Positions 8,328-17,113 of a stretch of DNA of 64,000 bases are shown here, piece after piece. The position numbers and the translations under genes were made by a program. The stretch's first letter is position 1. Each line of letters begins with the position of its first letter. The notes under the pieces are model-generated. The model made no database searches and was not told where the DNA came from. It worked only from the letters and a program-made list of their open reading frames with translations. The stretch is from an uncultured Collinsella sp. Lineage in GTDB: Bacteria; Actinomycetota; Coriobacteriia; Coriobacteriales; Coriobacteriaceae. Location: assembly GCA_900752215.1 (NCBI GenBank), contig CAADUO010000043.1, forward strand, positions 1-64,000, written 5' to 3'.

Positions 8328-8446
8328 CGCGGAGAATAAAGGGACTGACGAGAAGGGCGCTGCGCCGCACGGTCGACATAGTCCTTGCGACCCTGCTTGT
8401 GGTTCAGATGTTTTCGCGTTTCCGGGTGCCCTGCTCATGCAGGTAG
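8324..8446 (+). pseudogene. Truncated membrane protein remnant (DUF4405-like N terminus)
   Basis: A 40-codon ORF starts with ATGA overlapping the hydrolase stop. It reads MTRRIKGLTRRALRRTVDIV then LATLLVVQMF, like the first transmembrane helix of DUF4405 cytochrome-b-like proteins that often accompany flavodoxin genes. After QMF the frame breaks: another frame gives PGALL, which would fit the family's next residues. The gene is therefore frameshifted and mostly deleted. The family call rests on about 30 residues. Confidence 0.45.
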
Positions 8447-8491
8447 TCGTCCGCAGCGCCCGTCCGATCATACACTTGGCGAACGAAAAGG

Positions 8492-8525
8492 GGCGGTGGG
8501 CCTCCGTCTTCACGGGCCCACCGCC
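8492..8525 (-). terminator. Terminator of the minus-strand flavodoxin-family gene
   Basis: GGCGGTGGGCC (8492-8502) and GGCCCACCGCC (8515-8525) are perfect 11-bp arms. On the minus strand the stem is followed by CCTTTTCG. Confidence 0.75.
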
Positions 8526-8551
8526 GCCGAACTGGGTTACGCAAGTCGGGA

Positions 8552-9001
8552 CTACGCGAGCTTCTTCGAGAGCGCCCTTGCCTCGTGCGCGTTGTCGACC
8601 ATGCCGCCGTAGGTCATGCCGTAGAGCGCGGCGAAGCGCTTCATGGTGTACTCGCCCCAATCGAGCATCTCGCGCGTGGGCGCGCCACCTTGGAACACGA
8701 AATAGAGCGTCTTGCCGCTCATACTGCCCTCGCGCACCGGACCGTAGAAGCGGTCGAGCAGGTTGCGCAGCATGCCGGAGAGGTTGTGCCAGTAGACGGG
8801 CGACCCCACGACCAGGGTGTACGCCGCCTCGATGCGCGCGAGCACGTCCTCGAAGTCATCGTCGCCGTAGTTCTGGCCGTAGCCGTAGACCTTGTGCTCG
8901 GCAAGATTCAGCTGCTCGTACGGGCGATCGCCGATGAGCTCGCGCGCCAGGCGCGCCGTGTTGCCATCCTTGTTGGGGCTTCCGTTGATGAAGAGAATCA
9001 T
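8552..9001 (-). CDS. Flavodoxin-family NAD(P)H oxidoreductase
   Basis: The 149-aa protein has the FMN phosphate loop ILFINGSPNKDGNTARLA and the second FMN loop VVGSPVYWHNLSGMLRNLLDR, as in NADPH-dependent FMN reductase or flavodoxin-like quinone reductases. The start at 9001 is preferred: AAGGAG lies 8 nt upstream, while the GTG at 9010 sits almost on it. The gene is monocistronic, ending at the hairpin 8492-8525. A motif at 9087-9108 upstream resembles the one before the aldo/keto reductase at 5056, so common control is plausible. Substrate unknown. Confidence 0.88.
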   Translation of the reverse strand: MILFINGSPNKDGNTARLARELIGDRPYEQLNLAEHKVYGYGQNYGDDDFEDVLARIEAAYTLVVGSPVYWHNLSGMLRNLLDRFYGPVREGSMSGKTLYFVFQGGAPTREMLDWGEYTMKRFAALYGMTYGGMVDNAHEARALSKKLA

Positions 9002-9086
9002 ACGTCTCACTCCTTACGTATTGTCTGATACCGCCTTTACCATAGGCGTGAGAAGATCCGGCGAGAAGTTCCTGCTCGTAGGCAGC

Positions 9087-9108
9087 TTATAACCGTGGGG
9101 TGTGTACG
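9087..9108. promoter_or_regulatory. Candidate operator, second copy of the redox-island motif
   Basis: This site contains TATAACCGTGGGGTGTGTAC, which matches the reverse complement of 4953-4974 at most positions. It lies 86 nt upstream of the flavodoxin-family gene. Confidence 0.5.
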
Positions 9109-9119
9109 TCTTGCCATCC

Positions 9120-10121
9120 TCATCGCTGCGCCTTCCAAAACGCGAGGGCATCGTCGATCCAGCCCTCTGCCACGGTGTCGACACCCAGGCCAAAGCCGTG
9201 GCTCAGGCCTTCGTAAACATGAAACTCCGTGGGCACGCCCGTTGCTGAGAGCGCTTCGAGACGCGCCTGCATGGTGCGCCAGCTCGCGATGCCGTCGCGA
9301 TCACCCACGCAGGCGTAGGTCGCGGGGTCGGCACCCGTCAGTTCGCTCATGCCGGTGTACTGCATGATGGCCGCCGCGGGCTGGGGCGTTCCTACTGGCG
9401 CGCCAAAGGCGGCCGGGCCGTAGCCGCCGACCCATGCCGCCATGCGCGCACCGGCCGAGCCGCCCCACAGCGAATAGCCCGACGTGTCCACGCTGAGCTC
9501 GTCGGCGTGCTCGAAGATGAAGGAGACGGCGCGGGCCAAGTCCTCGCAGGCGAGCTGCGCGCCCGGCCGATAGATGACCGCGAACCCGTTGACGCCGGAA
9601 CGGGCCAGGTGCAGACAGTGCGGGAAGGAGTCGTGCATGGCAGCGACGTAGGCGAATCCGCCGCCCGCGCTTACCACGGCAAACGGTGCAGACGCGCCGC
9701 CCGCTCCCTCGGCAGCGAAGCGGAAGAGCCCCGTGTTGGCAAGCGAGGGGTCGGCGGCCTTCTCGGCATCCGTGTAGATGTCGTAGAAGAACGTCCGTTC
9801 CGCTGCGCGCTCTGACAGCAGATAGCTGACGACGTCGACCGTGGTGCTCGTATGGATTTCCGAGTACCACGGCAGGCAAGCGGAAAGGTCATCGAGCGTC
9901 ATATCCTCCGTCGGCGGATGGAGCGTTGTGGGGAAGAGCAGCAGTCCGTAGCCATCGAGCAAAGGGTTGTTGATGACGTCGTAGATGGGCGTGTCCGCCG
10001 TGACCGGGCCCGGAGCGGAGCCGCGCGCGAACCCGGCGGTCCCGTCCGACGAGCAGCCGGCAAGGCTGCCCGCAGCGGCCAACCACACGGCAGCCTCCAG
10101 AACCGAACGGCGCGGCATCAT
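9120..10121 (-). CDS. Alpha/beta hydrolase lipoprotein (BD-FAE/HSL-like esterase)
   Basis: The 333-aa product has an N-terminal export signal with arginines and lipobox (MPRRSVLEAAVW, then LAGC, Cys about residue 23). The hydrolase core has the oxyanion region AVVSAGGGFAYV, nucleophile elbow LWGGSAGARM with Ser, acid GDRDGI and His in EGLSHGFG. This order matches bifunctional carbohydrate esterase/feruloyl esterase-like and hormone-sensitive-lipase-like enzymes. Its start overlaps the stop of the frameshifted reductase gene (ATGA), indicating translational coupling in the original operon. A second Met one codon in is also possible. Natural substrate unknown. Confidence 0.85.
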   Translation of the reverse strand: MMPRRSVLEAAVWLAAAGSLAGCSSDGTAGFARGSAPGPVTADTPIYDVINNPLLDGYGLLLFPTTLHPPTEDMTLDDLSACLPWYSEIHTSTTVDVVSYLLSERAAERTFFYDIYTDAEKAADPSLANTGLFRFAAEGAGGASAPFAVVSAGGGFAYVAAMHDSFPHCLHLARSGVNGFAVIYRPGAQLACEDLARAVSFIFEHADELSVDTSGYSLWGGSAGARMAAWVGGYGPAAFGAPVGTPQPAAAIMQYTGMSELTGADPATYACVGDRDGIASWRTMQARLEALSATGVPTEFHVYEGLSHGFGLGVDTVAEGWIDDALAFWKAQR

Positions 10122-10824
10122 CGCCGCACTCGATAGACGAGGTGGAGGCCGTCGCCGGCAAGGCGCTCGACGCGCTCAAGCGAGAATACGTGCGAACCGC
10201 CGGCTGAGCGAGGCATCTCGTCGAAGACGGAAGCCGTTTCGGGCTCCCCCGAAACCGTCGGGGAGAGAACGAGGCTCAGCTCGTCAAGCACGCCCGCGGC
10301 AAGAAACGACATGTCCGTCTTTCCGCCGCCGCACACGAGCAGGCGCTCGATGCCAAAAAGCTCGCGCAGCTTGCGCAGGGCGAGCGGGAGGTCTAGCCCG
10401 CGCGAGCCGGCAAGCACGTATGAGACGCCGCGCTCTCGCAGATAGTCGCGATACGCCGGCGATGCCGCCTCGGTGAGGATCTCGATGACGTGCGCGTCCG
10501 CACGGCCGGCGCGACGATAGGTCGCAGACTCCCATGCAATCTCCCCGGCGGGTCGACGGAGACGTAGAACGATCGTTCGTCATGAGGCGCCACGAAGTCC
10601 CCCTTGGGCGCGCTCCCGTGGGTATCGAGCGCAAGGGGGCGCGACCCGACGAAGCCCTTCGTAGTCACGGCCCCGTACGCCACGGCGTCCGCCCCGAACT
10701 CGACCTGCATGCGAGAGTACGCGGCGCGTGCGGGCGAGGCGGCGGGGTCGAGCATGTACGCGCCGTCGATACGCCCGTTGAGCCCGGCAAAGACGTGACA
10801 GGCGACATAGGGTCTAGTGTTCAT
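10118..10824 (-). pseudogene. Dihydrofolate-reductase-family protein (RibD C-terminal domain), frameshifted
   Basis: Codons from 10824 read MNTRPYVACHVFAGLNGRID to about SVDP in one frame. The family-like sequence then continues in a second frame (AGEIAWESATYRR ... LAGSRGLDLPLALRKLRELF ... LLVCGGG). One missing G near 10550 in the run GACCCGCCGGGG would restore a single ORF of about 235 aa. The fold is the RibD-C/DHFR-like NADPH reductase. It is the middle gene of an operon: the aldo/keto reductase stop is 6 nt upstream and the esterase start overlaps its stop. A sequencing error is possible, because the rest is intact. Confidence 0.75.
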
Positions 10825-10830
10825 GGCTCC

Positions 10831-11820
10831 CTACCTTACCGTGTGCCCGCCGAAGACCATGAGGTCGAGTCCGTTGAGCAGCCCGTCGATCTTGGCAACC
10901 TCATCGTCGGTGAGCCCGACCTCGGCGGCACCGAGGTTCTCGAGCAGTCGTTCGGGCTTGCGACTACCCGGGATGGGAATGATATAGGGCTTCTTCTCGA
11001 GCATCCAGGAAAGGGAGACCTGGGCGGGCGTCGCCGCGTGCAGCTCAGCCAGCTCGCGAACGAACCGCATGAGGGGCTCGGCGCGCCTTTCGCCTTCCTC
11101 TGTGTACTGCGGCATGCCATCGCGGTAGTCTTGGGCGCCCTCGAATCTGGTGTTGTGGCTGTACGCGCCCGTCAGAAAGCCGTTCGCCATGGGAGAAAAG
11201 GCCACGAAGGCAACGTTCAGCTCCTCGAGCACGGGGAACAGGGATTCGTTCCAGCGTGCCATCATGGAGTAGCGGTTCTGGACGGCGGAGACGGGGCACA
11301 CCGCATCGGCGCGACGCAGGTACTCCTCCGTCGCCTCGGAGATTCCCCAGGCGCGGATCTTACCTTCCTTGATGAGGTCTGCCATGGTGTCTGCAACGAC
11401 CTCGGGCTCGACCTTTGGGTCGATTCGGTGCTGGTAGTAGAGGTCGATGTGGTCGGTGCGCAGCCGGCGCAGGCTCTTCTCCACCGAGATACGGATAACC
11501 TCGGGGCGCGAGTCCACGAGGATGGTCTTGTCCGGGGCGTGCGTGACGCCGAACTTGGTGGCAATGACAACCTCGTCGCGCACGGGCGCGAGCGCCTTGC
11601 CCACCACGTCCTCGTTGTGCGCCTCGGTCCCATCAGCGCACGTGCCAACGTAGCACTCCGCCGTGTCAAAGAAGGTATAGCCCATCTCGTGGGCCTGACG
11701 GACGACGCTCACAGCCTCGTCGTCGGGCATCGGGTCTCCGCTCGCGTGCGTGATTCCCATGCAGCCCATGCCGAGCGGGCTGACTTCGATGCCGCTCTTT
11801 CCCAAAACGCGCTTGTCCAT
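10831..11820 (-). CDS. Aldo/keto reductase (YajO/AKR13-like)
   Basis: The 329-aa TIM-barrel oxidoreductase has the tetrad Asp52 and Tyr57 (FFDTAECYV), Lys89 (IATKFG) and His131 (YYQHR). The C-terminal cofactor loop IIPIPGSRKPERLLENLGA supports NADPH use. It is longer than the two other reductases in the island and belongs to a different subgroup, the one typified by YajO/Tas-like enzymes. AGGGAGAACAGGA precedes the ATG. It heads a minus-strand operon with the frameshifted DHFR-like gene and the esterase, and is divergent from the reductase at 12108. Substrate unknown. Confidence 0.9.
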   Translation of the reverse strand: MDKRVLGKSGIEVSPLGMGCMGITHASGDPMPDDEAVSVVRQAHEMGYTFFDTAECYVGTCADGTEAHNEDVVGKALAPVRDEVVIATKFGVTHAPDKTILVDSRPEVIRISVEKSLRRLRTDHIDLYYQHRIDPKVEPEVVADTMADLIKEGKIRAWGISEATEEYLRRADAVCPVSAVQNRYSMMARWNESLFPVLEELNVAFVAFSPMANGFLTGAYSHNTRFEGAQDYRDGMPQYTEEGERRAEPLMRFVRELAELHAATPAQVSLSWMLEKKPYIIPIPGSRKPERLLENLGAAEVGLTDDEVAKIDGLLNGLDLMVFGGHTVR

Positions 11821-12002
11821 TCCTGTTCTCCCTGTCTATGATATTCGTCATTTGTTTGCAAAGTCCACGTCCGCCCGTTCATCGAGCTCCGTTAGGCACA
11901 TCCCCTGTCGGTGGCTTGTGCTCCCTCATCGCCAAGCGTACGACCGCAAAGCGCTCGACGGAATCCCCCTTTGGTGCGGTGCCCTGAACCCGCGGGTTAT
12001 AA

Positions 12003-12959
<957 letters not shown>

Positions 12960-13002
12960 ACGAGCGTCAGACCGCACTGATAACTTACTAGGAGGAATTG
13001 CC

Positions 13003-14166
13003 ATGAACTCATTCACGTACGACTACCCGGTCAGGAACTACTTCGGCGAGGGGGCCATGGACCAGGCACTCGACGCCGAGATGGGTGCCATGGGCAAGAC
13101 AGTGATGCTCGCCTACGGCAGAGGCTCGGTCAAACGAATCGGCGTCTACGGCCACGTGATCGATAAGCTCACGAGCGCGGGCAAGCGCGTGGTGGACTTC
13201 GGCGGCATCATGCCCAACCCGACCTACGAGAAGTGCCAGGAAGGCGCTACGCTCGCACGCGAGGAGCAGGTCGATTTCATCCTCGCCGTCGGCGGCGGGT
13301 CGGTCTTCGACTGTTGCAAGGTAGTCTCCGCGCAGGCGATGCTTGACGAGGACATCGAGACGTTTGAGCACGCCGACGGCAAGATGCCGAGCTCGTTCAT
13401 CCCCATGGGCTGCATCGTGACGCTCTCCGGCACGGGCGCCGAGCAGAACAACGGCGCCGTCATCACCAACGAGGAGACGCACGTGAAGGGTGCCTATCTG
13501 GGGGCGATGCCCATGTGGGCGGCGCTCGACCCGGCGCTCACGCTCACCGTACCGCACGCGCAGTTCATGAGCTGCGCGTTCGACACGCTCTCGCACTGCA
13601 TGGAGAGCTATTTCGGAAGCCCGCGCGGACGCAACGTCACCGACGACATCAACCTCGCCATCCAGCGTAACGTCATCCGCAACATGCGCGTCATCGCGGA
13701 CGACAATCAGAACCTCGAGGCGCTCAGCGAGCTCGTATACGACTCCGCCATGGCCGAGAACGGCGTGCTCAAGATCGGCAAGTCAACGGATTTCCAGGCG
13801 CACATGATCCAGCACCAGTACGGCGCGTACACCCATACCAACCACGGAATGGGCCTCGCGGTCATCCACCCTGCGCTCTACCGCCACCTGGCCCCCGAGG
13901 CGCCCGCGCAGTTCGCCCGCTGGGCACGCGAGGTGTGGGACGTCGACGCCAAGGGCAAAGACGACCTTACGGTGGCGCTCAAAGGCATCGACCGCCTGCA
14001 GACGTTCATCGGCGAGATGGGGCTTCCCACGAGCTTCGCCGAGATGGGCTCCGACGCGTCCGACGAGACGCTGCACAAGGTTGCGGACACCTGCGTACTC
14101 ACCGGCGGCTGCGCCAAGAAACTGGAGCGCAGCGAGGTATTCCAGATTCTGACCGAGTGCCTCTAG
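13003..14166 (+). CDS. Iron-containing alcohol dehydrogenase (butanol-dehydrogenase-like)
   Basis: The 387-aa protein is a type III Fe-ADH. The N-terminal Rossmann part has the GGGSVFD nucleotide motif. The metal site is visible as Asp and His in AFDTLSHCMESYF and two His in AHMIQHQYGAYTHTNHGMG. Its start YDYPVRNYFGEG is typical of the BDH/YqhD-like group that reduces aldehydes with NAD(P)H. AGGAGGAATTGCC precedes the ATG at 13003; a longer ORF in the same frame upstream overlaps the previous gene and is not used. It likely works with the aldo/keto reductase before it. The end of the gene abuts a decayed ATPase. Confidence 0.92.
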   Translation: MNSFTYDYPVRNYFGEGAMDQALDAEMGAMGKTVMLAYGRGSVKRIGVYGHVIDKLTSAGKRVVDFGGIMPNPTYEKCQEGATLAREEQVDFILAVGGGSVFDCCKVVSAQAMLDEDIETFEHADGKMPSSFIPMGCIVTLSGTGAEQNNGAVITNEETHVKGAYLGAMPMWAALDPALTLTVPHAQFMSCAFDTLSHCMESYFGSPRGRNVTDDINLAIQRNVIRNMRVIADDNQNLEALSELVYDSAMAENGVLKIGKSTDFQAHMIQHQYGAYTHTNHGMGLAVIHPALYRHLAPEAPAQFARWAREVWDVDAKGKDDLTVALKGIDRLQTFIGEMGLPTSFAEMGSDASDETLHKVADTCVLTGGCAKKLERSEVFQILTECL

Positions 14167-14179
14167 ATCGGCGGTGGGT

Positions 14180-14756
14180 CCCGATCCGCCCGCGCCGAAG
14201 GAAACCGTACGACTCCGAGATGCCATCGTAATCGTAGGACCCGGCGAGCCCGCCGCGCCTGATGAATCCGTCGAAGTCGTCGTCGACGGCCCCCTGCTCA
14301 TCAAAGTAGGAGCGGTATTCGCTGAAGGGGAGGATGTGTACCTCCCCATGGCGCCCTGTGAACAGGGTCGCCAGGTCCGAACTCAGGAGGAACGCGTTCG
14401 ATCCCGTGAGGTAGATATCCCATCCGCCACGTGCGTGAATGCTGTTAATTGCTTTCTCGAAACCCCCGCCACAGCCGCACCTCGTCGATGAAGAGACAGT
14501 TGCGGGCGCCCTCTTTGTGCCGCTCTATGATTTCGTGATGCAGCGCGTGGTACTCGAGCAGCGGCTCGTTGTCGAGGTCCAGAAGGTCGATGTAGACGTT
14601 GTTGGAGGATGGGTCCTTCCGAGCAACGGAGGCGGAGAACGCCTTCATGAGCTCAGACTTGCCGGAGCGGCGCATCCCCGTGATCACCTTGATGTCCCAG
14701 GTGCCCTCGAGCGCCCAAAGCCGCTCCATATACGTATTGCGGTCGACCCAAGCCAT
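14180..14756 (-). pseudogene. DUF4143/AAA_14-type ATPase, truncated and frameshifted
   Basis: From ATG 14756 (AAGGAG upstream) the reading has Walker A VITGMRRSGKSEL and Walker B NCLFIDEV, ending near 14455. The continuation FEKAINSIHARGGWDIYLTG ... SNAFLLSSDLATLF is found in another frame down to about 14210. It ends at GGLAGSYDY, where the C-terminal DUF4143 half is missing. This is a recognised widespread ATPase family of unknown role, frequent in anaerobes, often as remnants. The frameshift near 14455 and the missing half mark it as dead. Confidence 0.8.
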
Positions 14757-14814
14757 CATCAGCTCCTTATCGGTTTCGAAACCGATAAGGAAATATGCGC
14801 AAGGGCGCGTCGGA

Positions 14815-15075
14815 GGGTAAGCCCCAGCCATGTCATGTCGGCAGAAGCCCTCGACCGGCGGCACGACGAAGTCGAAATAGCCCTCGATTTCCCGCGGGCC
14901 CTCTTCGAAATCTTGATGGTATATGCGACGCCGTAGAGCATCGGCAACGCGTTCTGCCATGCGCCGCCTTCGGCATTGGAATCGCCCTTGCCCCGCACAG
15001 CAACGTAGCTCATAGACGGAACGATCAGGATACTCGGCTTGTCAGGCGGTTTGCCCGTGATGTTGTAGCGCACCG
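14815..15075 (-). pseudogene. GyrI-like small-molecule-binding protein, frameshifted fragment
   Basis: One frame reads PSILIVPSMSYVAVRGKGDS then NALPMLYGVAYTIKISK, the N-terminal half of the stand-alone GyrI-like family. The other half, EGPREIEGYFDFVVPPVEGF, is in a different frame just downstream. The break is near 14925. The C-terminal half of the domain is replaced by the leader of the ATPase remnant. No promoter is evident. It is one of three adjacent broken genes, which marks 14.2-15.7 kb as a decay region. Confidence 0.7.
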
Positions 15076-15216
15076 TAGACGCTGATGGAGATGGCTGCGT
15101 GCGGGCACGGGCGCGCCGCTGCACTTCACAGCTTGCTTCTCAAGTATTTGGGACGCACACGCGGCGTTCAAAAATGCTGAGCGACTCCGCATGGCTCGAG
15201 ACTGAGCCGAGGTGCC

Positions 15217-15666
15217 CTACTTCTCGCCCTCCAGCAGCCCCACGATGCGTTCGATGTCGACGGCAAAACGAGGCCTTCCCTCGCGCTCGTAGCGGTCAAG
15301 GTACGCCTGGCACTCGGAGACAATGCGCTTGGTGTTGCCGTCGATGATGCGCTAGAGTGTCTCGTAGTAGGTCGAGCCCTCGGTCCTGAAGCGGCGCTGG
15401 TAGGCCTTGGTTATGGGAAACATCTTGATGTAGTGGATGCCGTGGCGGCAGCCGGGGCGCGTCGTGGGGCGGGGTGGCAACGCAAAGTACTGGTCTTTGG
15501 GCACGTTAGGGGCGATGTTGGAACGCAGCGGCACGGCGAAGTCCCTGCGCTTCCCGCGGAAACGCAGCCTCACCACCACGATGCAGGGGCGATTGTGCTT
15601 AAGCATGAGCTCGCGGTCGCCCTCGACGAGGTCGAAGAAGTCCTGGGAGATGGATACGATCTTCAT
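15217..15666 (-). pseudogene. ToxN/AbiQ-like (type III toxin-antitoxin) endoribonuclease with in-frame stop
   Basis: From 15666 the frame reads MKIVSISQDFFDLVEGDREL ... FAVPLRSN ... IHYIKMFPITKAY, stops at a TAG (15352-15354), then continues in frame (RIIDGNTKRIVSECQAYLDR) to a TAG at 15217. CTA for CTG on the plus strand would turn Gln into the stop. Length (149 codons) and the central FAxPLxS motif resemble ToxN/AbiQ/TenpN toxins, which are neutralised by a repeat RNA. A strong GC hairpin (about 15696-15719) lies just upstream, where such loci have a leaky terminator, but no clear repeat array is seen. The family call is tentative. Confidence 0.5.
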
Positions 15667-16196
15667 CGGTTACACCCCCCTTCATACGAAGCGGGGCCCG
15701 CATCGCTGCAGGCCCCTACAGGTGGGCGATATTCTACGCCTTGTGGCACCCCGTCGCCCACGGAGGTTAAACGTACACGTAAGCCGTACTCTGAAAGCCG
15801 CGGCTTCCGGCAAGTAGTTTATACCACGAAAGGTCGCTTTCAATGCGCATAGCTCGCATAATAACACTCGCTGGGCCGTCACCCCTGGCCGTTACCCTCC
15901 AATCTTCATTGAAGTCAGCAGGTCGATTCATATAGTCATGGGGGTTTATCCTAAAGGGAATCAAATTTATACCCCCATAACTAAGGAATTATCTATTCCC
16001 ACTCAATGACTAGAGCCCTGGTGTAATTGGCTGGATCACCGTTCCGGGAACCAGTATCGACCTACCTGTCCGCCAAGCCCCTTCTTCAGCTCTAGCTTAG
16101 TATCTGACTCACACCGTTATAAGCGAAAACCGAAGAGATGCGTCTTGGCCAAGAAAATAAAGTTAGCCTCATCTTACTGCATGATTCGTGTGTTAT
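15667..16196. other. Intergenic region with two dyads, no confident gene
   Basis: GTGGGCGA (15722-15729) pairs with TCGCCCAC (15754-15761) across 24 nt. ATGGGGGT (15938-15945) pairs with ACCCCCAT (15971-15978). A 65-codon minus-strand frame beginning with TTG at 15964 and a short frame ending near 16000 are present but match nothing I recognise. Confidence 0.5.
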
Positions 16197-16214
16197 AGTT
16201 AGATGGCTCTAACT
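16197..16214. promoter_or_regulatory. Palindrome in the leader of the methyltransferase cluster
   Basis: AGTTAGATGGCTCTAACT has perfect 7-bp arms around TGGC and lies 17 nt before the start at 16232. It could be an operator for a regulator encoded elsewhere. Confidence 0.5.
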
Positions 16215-16231
16215 GTTTGGGGGCGACAGCC

Positions 16232-16861
16232 ATGCACGAACGCGAGGGTTTCTGGGACAAGAACGCCGGTCGGTACGACCGTTTCATGCGAAACGACCGG
16301 GCAGCGTATGAGAAGATGTATGGGCTGATCCGGCCGGTAGTGAAAGCAAAAACCGTACTGGAGGTTGCCACCGGCACGGGGCTTATCGCAAAGAGCATCG
16401 TGAATGCGGCGGCGCACATCGAGGCTACGGACGCCTCTGCAAAGATGATCCTTGAAGCAAAGCGGGACAATCAATCCGCAAAGCTGCACTTTTCCGTACA
16501 AGATATGTTCCGCCTGCCCTATGCACATAAGTCCTTCGAAGTGGTGATCGCGTCCAACGCGCTTCACATAGTGCCGCATCCGGAAAAGGCCCTGCAAGAA
16601 ATCAGGCGGGTGCTGAAGGACGACGGCGTGCTCATCGCGCCAACCTTCACCCACGCGGGGAACTCGGTTTCCGGCAAGGCAAAAGCCTTTTTCATGAGTA
16701 TGGCGGGATTCCCCCTCCCCAGCAGGGGGGCAAGCGAGGAATACCTGTGTTTCCTGCGTCAAAACGGCTGCGCGGTGCAGAAAAGCGCGGTGCTGAAGGC
16801 CTCGTTCCCGTTGACCTATGCGGAATGCACGAAATCGGAGGGGCCAGATGTCGTTCTTTGA
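16232..16861 (+). CDS. Class I SAM-dependent methyltransferase
   Basis: The 209-aa protein has motif I VLEVATGTGLIAKSI, the motif II/acidic position IEATDASAKM, and post-motif segment SFEVVIASNALHIVPHPEKA, the UbiE/COQ5-like Methyltransf_11 pattern. ATG 16232 is preferred over a TTG five codons earlier because GGGGGCGA lies 8 nt upstream. It overlaps the next gene by 14 nt. Residue use (many Lys and Met) and the neighbours suggest transfer from a clostridial source. The methyl acceptor is unknown. Confidence 0.88.
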   Translation: MHEREGFWDKNAGRYDRFMRNDRAAYEKMYGLIRPVVKAKTVLEVATGTGLIAKSIVNAAAHIEATDASAKMILEAKRDNQSAKLHFSVQDMFRLPYAHKSFEVVIASNALHIVPHPEKALQEIRRVLKDDGVLIAPTFTHAGNSVSGKAKAFFMSMAGFPLPSRGASEEYLCFLRQNGCAVQKSAVLKASFPLTYAECTKSEGPDVVL

Positions 16862-17102
16862 AAACACCCGCAAGCCCGTGGGCCTCGGCGGAAAACTTAT
16901 GGTTGCCATGATGAATCTGGGCCACAGCCCTGTGGCGCGGTGGGGACTTCGATTTCTACGACTTGCGCCAAACGCCAAGGTGCTGGATTGCGGCGGCGGG
17001 GCGAACATAAAACGGCTGCTGAAAAAATGCCCGCACATGGCGATAGGCATGACGGTCATAGCGGCTGTGTTGGCGGCAATTGTGACAGTTTTTATTCACT
17101 GA
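16848..17102 (+). pseudogene. Truncated methyltransferase joined to a hydrophobic tail
   Basis: The 84-codon ORF starts MSFFENTRKPVGLGGKLMVA, a characteristic N terminus of clostridial SAM methyltransferases. It reaches motif I (VLDCGGGANIKRLLKKCP), then switches to a membrane-like tail (MTVIAAVLAAIVTVFIH). The remaining methyltransferase core (about 120 residues) is missing. The simplest explanation is an internal deletion that fused the N terminus to the last helix of another gene. GGAGGGGCCAG precedes the ATG. The product probably has no methyltransferase activity. Confidence 0.7.
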
Positions 17103-17113
17103 GGAAGAAACCT

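Noticed and set aside
15767..15964. 65-codon minus-strand frame starting with TTG
   Set aside because: No ribosome site or family resemblance; it lies in a decay region and is only noted as intergenic.
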